A model generated the notes under the pieces. That model did no database searches. It was not told where the DNA came from and saw only the letters and a list, made by a program, of their open reading frames with translations. From NCBI RefSeq assembly GCF_003290025.1, contig NZ_QNHG01000002.1, positions 632,941 to 696,940 on the forward strand: a stretch of 64,000 nt of DNA. Reading direction: 5' to 3'. Within the stretch, counting starts at the first letter, position 1. Every line of letters begins with the position of its first letter. The stretch is from Pseudogemmobacter bohemicus (lineage in GTDB: Bacteria; Pseudomonadota; Alphaproteobacteria; Rhodobacterales; Rhodobacteraceae). A program made the translations under genes and the position numbers. Shown piece after piece: positions 8,297-17,322 of this stretch.

Positions 8297-8767
8297 ATGA
8301 AAAAGCTGTTCCTCCCGTTATTCCTCATCCTGATCGGCCTCGGTATCGGTGGTGGCGCCGGCTATTTTCTGCGCACCGCGCCTGAGGCAGATCAAGCGGG
8401 CGAAGTTGTCGAACCGGACTCGGCCGCAGCACCTGATCCTTCGCTGGTGGAATTTGTGCGTCTCAACAACCAGTTCATCGTGCCGGTGATGGAAGGCGGG
8501 CGGATTGTCTCGCTGGTGGCTGCGTCGCTGAGCCTGGAAATAACCGCAGGGAAATCGGATACGGTCTTTGCGCGCGAGCCGAAATTGCAGGATGCCTTTC
8601 TTCAGGTTATGTTCGACCATGCGAATTCCGGGGGCTTCCGGGGCTCGTTTACGGATTCCTCAAACCTGGTGACCCTGCGGAAGGCATTGCTGGAACAGGC
8701 AAAGACTGTGTTGGGCGAGATTGTCAGTGACGTATTAATCACCGAGATTGCGCGGCAGGACAGCTAG
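8297..8767 (+). CDS. fliL: flagellar basal body-associated protein FliL
   Basis: FliL surrounds the stator at the cytoplasmic membrane. The 156-residue protein has one N-terminal membrane helix (LFLPLFLILIGLGIGGGAGY, residues 4-23), an acidic linker, and the periplasmic domain ending in LTLRKALLEQ-type and VLITEIARQDS sequence (the first block reads VTLRKALLEQAKTVLGEI). The stop codon TAG is part of a CTAG tetranucleotide at which non-coding, possibly insertion-sequence-derived DNA begins. In related organisms more flagellar genes (fliF and others) commonly follow, so the operon probably ends here because of a rearrangement. Confidence 0.93.
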   Translation: MKKLFLPLFLILIGLGIGGGAGYFLRTAPEADQAGEVVEPDSAAAPDPSLVEFVRLNNQFIVPVMEGGRIVSLVAASLSLEITAGKSDTVFAREPKLQDAFLQVMFDHANSGGFRGSFTDSSNLVTLRKALLEQAKTVLGEIVSDVLITEIARQDS

Positions 8768-8880
8768 GGTCAGGACTCGTTACCGGCTCATAACCAGAAG
8801 ATGACGGTCGCTGCGAGGGCTGTGGCGCCGCCTGTCACAAGGCCTCGTCGCGACAGGGCATCACCGCATTTAACTGGCAT
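8768..8880 (-). mobile_element. possible insertion-sequence remnant (IS5-like transposase tail)
   Basis: Read on the minus strand, the sequence ends in a reading frame whose last residues are ALAATVIFWL followed by a stop. This closely resembles the C-terminus (IAATVIFWL) that I recall for many IS5-family transposases. The next bases, towards fliL, read GAGTCCTGACC and then CTAG, a YTAR-type target as used by IS5 elements. No other transposase motif, terminal repeat partner or duplicated target was found, so only an end fragment could remain. Alternative: a 30-residue ORF starting at 8880 with GGGAGAGG upstream and a twin-arginine-like SRRGLVTGG, i.e. the front of a lost Tat-exported protein. 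Confidence 0.35.
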
Positions 8881-10903
8881 ATCCTCTCCCGCATAACGAC
8901 CCCGCTTTCGCGGATTTCATAGCTCAGGCACATGCCTGTCGGCCTCGCTCACCGAGAATACCCTTCCTGAGGCTGTTCATAACCCCACCGGGTGCTGCGT
9001 GAAAACCGGTGCGTGATCAGGTGTTGCAGACGATGACGAGCCATCAGGCCCAGCCTGCCGACTGGCGCACAGGCGGATATACTGAAGAAACACAATGTCG
9101 GGCGAGCATCAGCCGACTTTATGTCCGGGAGAAAGTACTCAGCAAGGAAGACCGTAGAATTGATAGCCGGGCCCTGGATCTGCCCCGCCCGGGTCTGACC
9201 TTTGAAGGCGGGCCGCTGATCATGCAGAGCTGTGCCCGGCTGCGGTGGTCAAAGCCGCCCTGGCAGCCGGGGGTGAATTTTCGTCTGCGCGACTCCGATG
9301 GAGTGACGGTGTTATTCTCGGCGGACCGATACAAGGCGGACGGGTTTGCGCTGCGGGCGCGTCACCTGGCCCGCTTCGGAGCGATTGATCTGACCGAATA
9401 TGAGAGGCTGACAGCCCTGCCAGTTCCGATCAAATGCGGCGTGGTCGGGACTGTCCGCACGCTTTTGGAACGGGGGCAACCCGAACACCCTTGGCGTGAT
9501 CGCATGCTATGTCGGATCGCGCCTTTCGGGGGCGACCCAGGCAATCAATGTGCCGGTCGGCAAGGCAGAAGCGCACGATGCCCCAACCATCGACCTTCTG
9601 TCACTGCTGACACGATATGGGCTCAGACTATCGGCAACCGGGAGGTTCGATGCACTGACGAAGACTGTAGGCAGCCCCCGCCAACCGCAGGATCGAGAAC
9701 AGTCTGTAACCTCATCTCCAACGCGCAGAGGCTGGCGCGGTTCACACCGCGCAGTCAGCCGCGTGATATCTTTGCCGGGCGGGTTGATTTGTGCAGGACA
9801 CACTTCCGCACCGGCCATCCCAGGTCTGGCCAGGCTTTCAGCGTGAAGAACGATGCTCCTCACGTTCACGGCAAGCGAACCGGGGCAAGCGCTGCAAGAA
9901 AAATCCCGCGGGTCCCGGTTCACGATCAGGGGCGCAGGATGCCAATTTGCAGATCCGCAGCTGCGAAAGGCCGGCCATGGTATCAGGGACAGGTCAGGAG
10001 GCCGGCGATGCAATGCAATGATGATCCGGTCTTCAGGATTGCACCGTTCAAAGATGATTTCCGGACCCTGGAGGTCGATGGCCGTCCGGCCTTTCGCTTC
10101 ACTCCCCTATGCGAGACGGGCATCCGTTTGAATATGGCGATCTGTGACGAATTTTCGCTTTGTTCGAACCGATCCTGCGCCGTGACAGGACGCATGTGAC
10201 GATGTTCACCTCGAAGGGCTCACGCCCAGGCGGAAGGCAGCCGATAGGGCAGGCGACTGGTGGAAGCCCTTCGCTTTCATGCACAACCAATTCCTCGCAT
10301 GAGCAGAGCCAGGGTCGGACCACTCCACCTGCCACTGGAACGGGTCCGATTTCCTGTCGGGGCTGGAAGAGCCCGCCGCCCATAAAAACTTGCATCGCTA
10401 TCCTGGTCCGGTCAGGTTCAAACCCCGGGGCAAGGGCTGCACGAGTGCAGAGAGCGACTGGCTGCGCCCCTTCACGGATATCATGCGTCATGGATCAATC
10501 TCAAATGGGTGCGCCGCTTCTGTGACGGCCCCGAGGGCGGTCTTGATTGATACGAGACTTCGGCTTTCCCATCGACTGGCGCGGTGAGACAACGGCGCTG
10601 GCCGGGGCAGGAAGAAGCAAGGATCGTGGCGTTCAGGCGCCACAGGTTGCTGCCTTGGACGACTGCCTTGATGCCCCGCACCCGCCCTGACACGCCCGGC
10701 CTTGCTCCGTTGCCTTCAGCGCAATGGGATATCGCGCCTGAGGTCCGGCTTAATGCGATATGCGTTTTCCATATTGCCGGCGCCGATACTGACAGGTCTC
10801 CGGCCCGGATCGAAGGGCCGTCCCCCTTGCGCAGGAGGCTGATCTGATCAGCCTGCCGCTGTCGCACAGAAGCCGGCGCGGAAGAGGTCGTCCGGATCGG
10901 AAC
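8881..10903. other. about 2 kb with no recognisable intact gene
   Basis: Several frames stay open here, including a 396-codon plus-strand frame (9009-10199), but none has a plausible ribosome-binding site, a recognised motif or consistent third-position GC bias; the products are rich in Arg, Cys, Pro and Ser in the manner of non-coding GC-rich DNA. Short stretches look protein-like, for example plus-strand codons around 9230-9420 and 10225-10290 in different frames, which suggests frameshifted remnants. The stretch is flanked by the fliL stop and the aminotransferase stop and is best read as decayed DNA from a rearrangement. Confidence 0.6.
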
Positions 10904-12229
10904 CTAACCCCGCTTCGCGCGGTCAAAGGCCCGATCCAGTCCGGCGGCAACCTGATCGACATCTGACAGCGTCAGGCACAAAGGCGGCACCATTCGAAGG
11001 GTCGAGCGATGCGGCCCGGATTTCGACAGGATCAGCCCGGCTTCACGGCAGGCCTCAAAGACAGCGCTGGTGGTTGCGGCGTCCGGCGTCTTTTTTACCC
11101 GGTCAGAGACCATCTCGATCGCCAGCATCAGCCCGCGTCCCCGCACATCGCCGATCACCGGGTATTTCTGCCGCAGCTCTGCCAGCCGCGACAGCAGCGC
11201 GGCGCCCACCTCTTTCGCGTTTTCCTGCATGCGGTCGCGTTTGAGGATCTCCAGCACCGCGCGCCCGGCGGCGCAGGAGGTCGGGTTCGACCCGTAAGTG
11301 TGGAACATGAAACGCTCCGCCATCGGCTCGGCGATCTCGCGCCGCGCGACAACCGCGCCCAACGGAAAACCATTCGAGATGCCCTTGGCCATCACGACGA
11401 TATCGGGGATGACGCCATCGGCCTCGAATCCCCAGAAATGATTGCCGGTGCGACCAAAGCCGGATTGCACCTCGTCAGCGATATAGAGGCCGCCGGCCGC
11501 CCGGATCCGCTCTGCCGCGCCAGACATATAGCCGGGCGGCATTTCGATGATGCCGCCATAGCCCTGGACGCTTTCCACGAGGATGCCGGCGACCTGGCCC
11601 GTGGTTGCAGTCTGGATCACCCGCTCGATTTCATCGAGGTAGGGCGCCGCTCCGGCATTCTCGCCGAAAATGCCGCGATACTGGTTCGGCTCGGCGACAA
11701 ATGCCACGTTGCCGGGCATTCCGGGATGGCGCCAGCCGGCAATTCCTGTCACCGATTGCGCGGCTGCGGTCGGGCCGTGATAGGCCGTGCGCAAAGCCAG
11801 CAGGTCGAGATTGCCGGTAAAGCCCCGCGCCATTGCCATTGCCAGATCAATTGCCTCGGACCCCGAATTGGTGAAATGCACCACCCATTCGATATCGCCC
11901 TTCGGCCCTTTCGGCATGGTCGCAGTCAGTTCTTCGGCGAAATGGGCGGGCACCGGGTGGTAGAACATCGTCGTGCAATGGGTCAGCTCGGCCGCCTGAT
12001 CCATCGCGGCCTTCACCACTTCGGGATGCGAATGACCGACCGATATGCAGACATTCATGCCCAGAAGGTCGGTATATTTCCGCCCCGCCTCGTCCCACAG
12101 GTACTGCATCTCGCCGCGGCGAAACACCATCGGCTCGCGGAAGGGGACGAATTTACGCAAGGCGGCGGAGTAATAACGGTCGCGCCGCGCGGCTGTTTCT
12201 TCCAGATTCCAGCTGGTCTGAAGCGTCAT
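10904..12229 (-). CDS. class III (AGXT2-like) PLP aminotransferase
   Basis: This 441-residue protein is a fold-type I aminotransferase of class III. Markers are YTDLLGMNVCISVGHSHPEV near residue 50-70, FTNSGSEAIDLAMAMAR near 118-134, the ADEVQSGFGRTG motif that holds the PLP nitrogen (Asp), and the PLP lysine in VMAKGISNGFPLGAV. The family includes alanine-glyoxylate, omega-amino acid and 4-aminobutyrate-type enzymes; the specificity is not visible. Its start overlaps the stop of the MttB-family gene by four bases, so it is translated with it, and it probably removes the amino group left after N-demethylation of the operon's substrate. Confidence 0.9.
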   Translation of the reverse strand: MTLQTSWNLEETAARRDRYYSAALRKFVPFREPMVFRRGEMQYLWDEAGRKYTDLLGMNVCISVGHSHPEVVKAAMDQAAELTHCTTMFYHPVPAHFAEELTATMPKGPKGDIEWVVHFTNSGSEAIDLAMAMARGFTGNLDLLALRTAYHGPTAAAQSVTGIAGWRHPGMPGNVAFVAEPNQYRGIFGENAGAAPYLDEIERVIQTATTGQVAGILVESVQGYGGIIEMPPGYMSGAAERIRAAGGLYIADEVQSGFGRTGNHFWGFEADGVIPDIVVMAKGISNGFPLGAVVARREIAEPMAERFMFHTYGSNPTSCAAGRAVLEILKRDRMQENAKEVGAALLSRLAELRQKYPVIGDVRGRGLMLAIEMVSDRVKKTPDAATTSAVFEACREAGLILSKSGPHRSTLRMVPPLCLTLSDVDQVAAGLDRAFDRAKRG

Positions 12230-13746
12230 GCTCTTTCTCCGGTGATCTCAAAGGTGCGGCGGGCGACGAAATCGTCCAGCGCCTCGTGGATGGCGATATC
12301 CATCGGCGGCGCCTCGTAATCGCGCAGGATCTGCTTCGCGCGCGCGGCGGCGCGGTCCTGCTGCCAGAGGCCACCTTCGGCGGTCCATTGCTCGTAAGTG
12401 CCATTGTCTGACATCTCGCCCAGCCAGAAGGCGCTCTCGAAATTCTCGCGGGTATGGGCGGCGCCGAGGAAATGGCCGCCGGGGCCGATCTCGTGAAAGG
12501 CCTCCATCGCCTGAGCGGCCTCTGAGAAATCAATGCCCTGCGTAAAGCGCGCCATGGCGGCGCAGCGGTCGGCATCCATCACGATCTTCTCGTAGCCGGT
12601 GGTCAGCAGCCCCTCCAGACAGCCGGTGGCATGGATGATGAAATTCACCCCGGCCATGACCGCGCCCATCAGCTGGGCCTGGGATTCATACCCGGCCTGA
12701 GCGTCGGGCACCTTGGAAGCGGTCAGCGCGCCGACCGAGTGGAAGGGCAGGCCCAGCCGGTCCGCCAGCGTTTTGGCGCACATCTGGAACTGGGTGCCCT
12801 CGGGGGTGCCAAATGTCGGCGCGCCGGTGCGTAAGGACAGCGGCGAGAAGAACGTCCCGAACACCGAAGGCGCGCCGGGCCGGATCAGCTGGATCAGCGC
12901 CACGCTCGCCATCACCTCCGCCATCACCTGCGCGAGCGTCGCGGCCACCGTGACCGGAGACATCGCGCCGCCCAGCACGAAGGGCGACACCACCACCGCC
13001 TGGCCCGCGCGCGCATATTCCTTCAGCGCCCAGAGCATGGTCTCATCCAGCACCAGCGGCGCATTGGTATTGACCACTGAATAGAGCACGCAATTCGCAT
13101 CGACGAACCCTGCCCCCATAGCGAGTTTCGCCATTTCAATCGTGTCACGGGCACGTTCGGGCGCGGTGACGGCACCCATGAAGGGCTTGTCGGAATGGGT
13201 CAGATGGGTATGCGCCATATGCAGATGGCGGATCGGCACCGGCAGATCGACCGGCTCCACCACCACGCCGCCGGAATGGTTCACGGCATTGAGGCTGTAA
13301 TGCAGTTTGGTGATCTCGTGGAAATCGTGGATCGTGGCATAGCGGCGGCCCTTTTCCATGTCATGGACGAAAGGTGGGCCGAAGCTTGGGCAGAAAAGCT
13401 GCGCCTCGCCGCCGATCTGGACCGAGCGGGCGGGGTTGCGGGCGTGTTGGGTAAAGATCTTCGGCGCGGTTTTGATCTTGTCGCGGCACCAGCCGGGGTC
13501 AAAGCGCACGCGCTCCCCCTGGACCCGCGCGCCGGCCTGGCGGAAGATCTCCAGCACCTGCGGATCGCCGCGAAACTCCATGCCGATCTCGTCAAGAATG
13601 CGGTCGGCATTGCGCTCGATTATGGCGACCGCCTCGTCGTCGATCAGGCTGACAATGCCGATACGGCGCAGCACATAGGGCGACGAGACTTTGCTCTTCG
13701 CGCTCCGCTCCTGCATCCGGGCGCTGCGGCCCCGCCTTTCCTGCAT
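12226..13746 (-). CDS. MttB-family (trimethylamine/betaine-type) methyltransferase, pyrrolysine-free
   Basis: The 506-residue product matches the trimethylamine methyltransferase (MttB) superfamily in length and in motifs such as HYSLNAVNHSGGVVVEPVD, HMAHTHLTHSDKPFMGAVTA, a central SPFVLGGAMSPVTVAATLAQ, and the C-terminal IGPGGHFLGAAHTRENFESA. It has no in-frame amber codon, so it belongs to the non-pyrrolysine branch, whose characterised members include glycine-betaine methyltransferases. Those enzymes hand the methyl group to a corrinoid protein, but no corrinoid protein or RamA-type activator is encoded in the window. The start at 13746 has GGAGA at good spacing; a start at 13803 is possible. 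Likely first demethylation step of the island. Confidence 0.88.
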   Translation of the reverse strand: MQERRGRSARMQERSAKSKVSSPYVLRRIGIVSLIDDEAVAIIERNADRILDEIGMEFRGDPQVLEIFRQAGARVQGERVRFDPGWCRDKIKTAPKIFTQHARNPARSVQIGGEAQLFCPSFGPPFVHDMEKGRRYATIHDFHEITKLHYSLNAVNHSGGVVVEPVDLPVPIRHLHMAHTHLTHSDKPFMGAVTAPERARDTIEMAKLAMGAGFVDANCVLYSVVNTNAPLVLDETMLWALKEYARAGQAVVVSPFVLGGAMSPVTVAATLAQVMAEVMASVALIQLIRPGAPSVFGTFFSPLSLRTGAPTFGTPEGTQFQMCAKTLADRLGLPFHSVGALTASKVPDAQAGYESQAQLMGAVMAGVNFIIHATGCLEGLLTTGYEKIVMDADRCAAMARFTQGIDFSEAAQAMEAFHEIGPGGHFLGAAHTRENFESAFWLGEMSDNGTYEQWTAEGGLWQQDRAAARAKQILRDYEAPPMDIAIHEALDDFVARRTFEITGERA

Positions 13747-13829
13747 CGCTGTCTCCATCGGCATGTTGACGGGGTGACGATAGCGGGGCCGGGTGCGCTG
13801 CAAAGGTTAAACTTATACTATCGGAAATC

Positions 13830-14816
13830 CTAATGGGGCGGATTAGCGATGTCGTGGTAGCTCACCTGGCTGGCAATGTCGGGAAAGTGGTGATCAAAGG
13901 CGCGTCGCAGGACCCGCTGGCTCTCCAGGGCGATCCTGACCGGGATCGTCCCCAGGTCGTCACGGCGCGAAACGAGGCGGATGGTGCGTTTCAGGGGCGC
14001 GAAGGGCAGCGGCTCGATCCTGAGCCGCATTCCTTCGGCGACGCCGTCGATCAGCAGCGTTGGCGACAGGATCGCAAAGCATTTGCCGGTGATGACACCG
14101 GCCATCACCATGGCGGTGCGGTCGGCCTCGATGGCGCGCGGCAGGTCCAGGCGGCAGCGCTGCAAATGCTGGTCAGTACGGCGGCCAACCGGGGTGGTGG
14201 TGCCGAAACGCGCCAGCGACAGGTGGCGCGAGATGATATGGATGTCATTCGCCGGGCCTGTGTAACTGTCGGGAAGAATAAGATAAAACGGCTCATCCAG
14301 CAGCGGGATGAAACTGTATCCGGCTCCGTCCTGCAACCGCTCTGACGTGACCGCCATGTCGATCCGCCGGTCATTCAGCGCCGCGAAATGGTCGGTGGCA
14401 AGCCCGGCCGAGAGGATCAGTTCCGGCACCTTCATCGCGTTGTTGACGAGATCATACAGCGCCGGGGTCAGCGTTGTCGCAATCGAGGCCAGCAGCCCGA
14501 TCCGCAGCGCCGGCAGTGAAGAGGCGCCCAGATGCTGCATGTCACGCTTCAGATCGTCGATCTGATTGAGCAACCGGAACCCATGCCGTTGCAGCGTCTC
14601 GCCGGCATAGGTCAGGGTGATCGGCCGGGTCGAACGGTCGATCAGCGCCATGCCAAAGATCACCTCAAGGTTCTTCAGATGCTGCGATGCGGCCGATTGC
14701 GTGATCCTCAGCGCCGAGGCCGCAGCCGTCACCTGCCGCATCTCGGCCACCGCCATAAAGACTTCGATGGCGCGGAACAGGTTGATATCGGGTTCGTCTT
14801 TGCCGCGCTGGCTCAT
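13830..14816 (-). CDS. LysR-family transcriptional regulator
   Basis: This 328-residue protein has the LysR layout: an N-terminal winged helix-turn-helix (MRQVTAAASALRITQSAASQ, followed by HLKNLE) near residues 20-45, then a co-inducer-binding domain starting ALRIGLLASIATTLTPALYD and carrying a second lobe after residue 150. The start at 14816 leaves 115 bases to the divergent dehydrogenase gene; a longer frame to 14951 would run into that gene's control region. It sits between the minus-strand mttB/aminotransferase pair and the plus-strand demethylase/transport operon and is the obvious regulator of both. The inducer is presumably the N-methylated substrate or an intermediate (inference). 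Confidence 0.92.
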   Translation of the reverse strand: MSQRGKDEPDINLFRAIEVFMAVAEMRQVTAAASALRITQSAASQHLKNLEVIFGMALIDRSTRPITLTYAGETLQRHGFRLLNQIDDLKRDMQHLGASSLPALRIGLLASIATTLTPALYDLVNNAMKVPELILSAGLATDHFAALNDRRIDMAVTSERLQDGAGYSFIPLLDEPFYLILPDSYTGPANDIHIISRHLSLARFGTTTPVGRRTDQHLQRCRLDLPRAIEADRTAMVMAGVITGKCFAILSPTLLIDGVAEGMRLRIEPLPFAPLKRTIRLVSRRDDLGTIPVRIALESQRVLRRAFDHHFPDIASQVSYHDIANPPH

Positions 14817-14846
14817 GGATATGACCGGGTTGCCGTTCTGATAAGA

Positions 14847-14861
14847 ATTAGTATCCCTAAT
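14847..14861. promoter_or_regulatory. LysR-type operator candidate (T-N11-A)
   Basis: In the 115-base divergent region between the LysR gene and the first demethylase there is a perfect inverted repeat, ATTAG-TATCC-CTAAT, containing the T-N11-A core typical of LysR regulators. A related sequence with TTATAC and ATCCTAA lies at about 13811-13832, upstream of the mttB-family start, so the regulator may act on both sides. Confidence 0.5.
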
Positions 14862-14931
14862 GTTTCCTGTCCATCCTTGCGTGAAAGGCCCCGCCTCTGT
14901 CTGATTTTGCCAGACAGAGCTGGACAGACCC

Positions 14932-17322
14932 ATGCGGAAGATCGTGATCATCGGGGGCGGCGCGGTGGGGCTGAGCCTCGCTTACCACCTGAGCAGGGCC
15001 GGTGACGCATCGGTAACGCTGCTGGAACGCGGCGCTCTGACCTCGGGCACCAGCTGGCATGCGGCGGGGATCGTCGGGCCGCTGCGCGCCACACCGAATG
15101 CGACGCGGCTGGCGATGTATGCGGGCGCGCTTTTCCCGCAGCTTGAGGTCGCGACCGGCATGTCGATCGGCTACCGGCGCACCGGCGGTTACTGGCTGGC
15201 GCGCGACCCGGCGCGGATGGATGAACTGCACCGCATCGCCGCGCTTGGCCGGCATTTCGGGCTGCATCCGACGATCACCGAGGCGGATGGCGTCGCTGCG
15301 CCGGGACTCGATCTGAGCGGAATCGTCGGCGCGATGGCGGTCGGGGAAGACGCCAATGTGAACCCGGTCGATCTGTGCATGGCCTATGCCCGCGCGGCGC
15401 GGGCGCAAGGCACCGTGATCCGCGAGGGCGCGCTGGTCGATCGGATCCTGACTGCGGGAAGCCGTATCACCGGCGTCCGGCTGGCCGGGGGCGAGGTGAT
15501 CCGGGCCGACCAGGTGGCGCTTTGTGCCGGGGCCTGGTCGAAGCGGCTGGCCGATCCGCTGGGCGTCGCGCTGCCCCTCCAGGCGGTCGAGCATATGTAT
15601 GTAGTGACCGAACCGATGCCCGCGATGCCGCATCCCTTTCCGGTGCTGCGTGACCTGGATCGCGGCATCTATATCAAGGGCGATGCCGGCAAGCTGGTGA
15701 TCGGCGGGTTCGAGCCCAATGCCAAATGCTGGGATGCTTTCGGCCCATCGGGTGACCGGCCGTTTCTGGAACTCCCCGAGGATTGGGAGCAGTTCTCCCC
15801 TTTCATGGAGGCCGCGCTGGCGCTGATCCCGGGTCTTGCCCGGGTGGGGATCCAGCATTTTATGAACGGACCGGAGAGTTTCACCACCGACACCAGGATG
15901 CTGCTGGGCGAGACGCCGGCAGTGGATGGGCTGTTCGTCGCGGCGGGGATGAATTCGGTCGGCGTAATGTCTTCGGCGGGTGTCGGGCGCGTCATGGCCG
16001 ACTGGATGCGCGCTGGTCACGCGCCGATGGATCTGTGGGAGGTCGATATCGCCCGCGCCGATCCGCTGGCTGCGGCCAGTGCGCATGTCGAGGCGCGGAT
16101 GGAGGAGGCGGTGGCCGATGCTTTCGCGCTGCATTGGCCGTTCCGACAGCCGAAAGCCGGGCGCGGTCTGCGCGTCTCGGCGCTGCATGCGGAATGGGAA
16201 GCCGCCGGTGCGGTCTTTGGCCTGACCGCCGGCTGGGAACGCGGCCTCTGGTATGCAAAGGACAGGGCAGAGCGCGACCTGCCGCTCTCGGTCGGCGCGC
16301 AGCCCTGGTATCCGATTGCCACCCGCGAGGCAGCGCAGATGGCGGCGGGGGCGGTGCTCCTTGACCTGTCGCCTTTCGGGAAATTCGATATTGCCGGTCC
16401 GGATGCGCTGGCTTTCCTGCAGGAGATCGCCACCGCCAATATGGATGTGCCGCCTGGCCGCGCGGTCTATACGCTGCTCCTGAACGCGCAAGGCGGGATC
16501 GAGGGCGATGTTACCATCCGCCGCGCGGCGGATCACTTCCGCCTCGTCTCGGGGGCGGCGACCCGCTGGCGCGATATGGCCTGGCTGCGGCGGCGCGCGG
16601 CGCGGTTTGATGTGATCATCCGGGACGCCACCGAGACCGAAGCGGTGATCGGCGTGATGGGGGCGGGGTCGCGGCCGCTGCTGGCGCGGATTTCGCCCGA
16701 TGACTGGCAGGATTTCCCGTTCTCCACCGCCCGCGAGGTTACGGTTGCGGGCCAGACCTGCCTCGCCCAGCGGGTGAGTTTCGTCGGCGAGCTGGGCTGG
16801 GAGCTCTACATCCCGACCACCAGCGCGGCGCAGGTCTTTCGCGCGCTGAGCGGTGCCGGCGCGCGACCGATGGGGCATTACGCGCTCGACGCCTGCCGGA
16901 TCGAGAAAGGGTTTCGCCATATGGGCCACGACCTCGGCCCCGAGATCACCGCGCTGGAGGCGGGGCTCGGCTTCACCATCGACTGGTCGAAGGAGTTCAT
17001 CGGCAAACCTGCGCTTGTCGCACAGCGCGAGGCTGGGCTGACCCGCCGTCTGACCCTCTTTGACCTGCCCGGTCACCCGTTGGTGCTGCATGATGAACCG
17101 ATATGGGAGGCGGGCCGTGTCGTCGGCCTGACCACATCCGGCGCGAAAGGGGCGCGGACGGGCAAAACCCTGGCGCTCGGGCTGGTGGATGTTGCGCCGG
17201 GCGAGACGCCTGCCAACACCGCCGCGCGGAGCTTCACAATTGAAATCGCCGGGAAATTTTACGAGGCGCAGGCGCTGATCTGCCCGCCCTTCGATCCCGC
17301 CGGCGAGAGGATGAAAGCATGA
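14932..17322 (+). CDS. GcvT-fused FAD-dependent demethylating dehydrogenase (dimethylglycine/sarcosine dehydrogenase-like), copy 1
   Basis: A 796-residue protein of the dimethylglycine dehydrogenase type. The N-terminal half is a DAO-fold flavin domain: GGGAVG near residue 8-13 and TSGTSWHAAG, in which His43 corresponds to the His that binds FAD covalently in DMGDH and sarcosine dehydrogenase. The C-terminal half (after about residue 430) is a GcvT-like aminomethyl-folate domain with FDIAGPDALAFLQEI, VSFVGELGWELYIP and ALDACRIEKGFRHMGHD. Such enzymes oxidise an N-methyl group and pass it to tetrahydrofolate. It starts the plus-strand operon and overlaps its paralogue by four bases. The exact methylamine substrate is unknown. 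Confidence 0.9.
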   Translation: MRKIVIIGGGAVGLSLAYHLSRAGDASVTLLERGALTSGTSWHAAGIVGPLRATPNATRLAMYAGALFPQLEVATGMSIGYRRTGGYWLARDPARMDELHRIAALGRHFGLHPTITEADGVAAPGLDLSGIVGAMAVGEDANVNPVDLCMAYARAARAQGTVIREGALVDRILTAGSRITGVRLAGGEVIRADQVALCAGAWSKRLADPLGVALPLQAVEHMYVVTEPMPAMPHPFPVLRDLDRGIYIKGDAGKLVIGGFEPNAKCWDAFGPSGDRPFLELPEDWEQFSPFMEAALALIPGLARVGIQHFMNGPESFTTDTRMLLGETPAVDGLFVAAGMNSVGVMSSAGVGRVMADWMRAGHAPMDLWEVDIARADPLAAASAHVEARMEEAVADAFALHWPFRQPKAGRGLRVSALHAEWEAAGAVFGLTAGWERGLWYAKDRAERDLPLSVGAQPWYPIATREAAQMAAGAVLLDLSPFGKFDIAGPDALAFLQEIATANMDVPPGRAVYTLLLNAQGGIEGDVTIRRAADHFRLVSGAATRWRDMAWLRRRAARFDVIIRDATETEAVIGVMGAGSRPLLARISPDDWQDFPFSTAREVTVAGQTCLAQRVSFVGELGWELYIPTTSAAQVFRALSGAGARPMGHYALDACRIEKGFRHMGHDLGPEITALEAGLGFTIDWSKEFIGKPALVAQREAGLTRRLTLFDLPGHPLVLHDEPIWEAGRVVGLTTSGAKGARTGKTLALGLVDVAPGETPANTAARSFTIEIAGKFYEAQALICPPFDPAGERMKA

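Noticed and set aside
9009-10199. 396-codon open frame on the plus strand
   Set aside because: No ribosome-binding site, recognised motif or plausible composition; overlapping frames are equally open, as is usual in GC-rich non-coding DNA.
10584-10847. Possible IS66-type OrfA remnant (RRRWPGQEEARIVA-like start)
   Set aside because: Only a few residues resemble the family and nothing downstream in the frame matches, so it is not supported.
10890-10910. Right-hand end of an IS whose left end is at 8768
   Set aside because: The bases before the CTAA at 10904 do not match the inverse of the left end, and CTAG and CTAA are not identical duplications.
12226-13746. Pyrrolysine (amber-coded) trimethylamine methyltransferase
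   Set aside because: There is no in-frame TAG; the gene reads through without an internal stop, so it is the non-pyrrolysine branch.
14857-17091. 744-codon antisense frame, and other long antisense frames (22734-24302, 51023-53044, 32370-34100)
   Set aside because: They lie exactly opposite well-recognised genes and are mirror frames produced by strong third-position GC bias.
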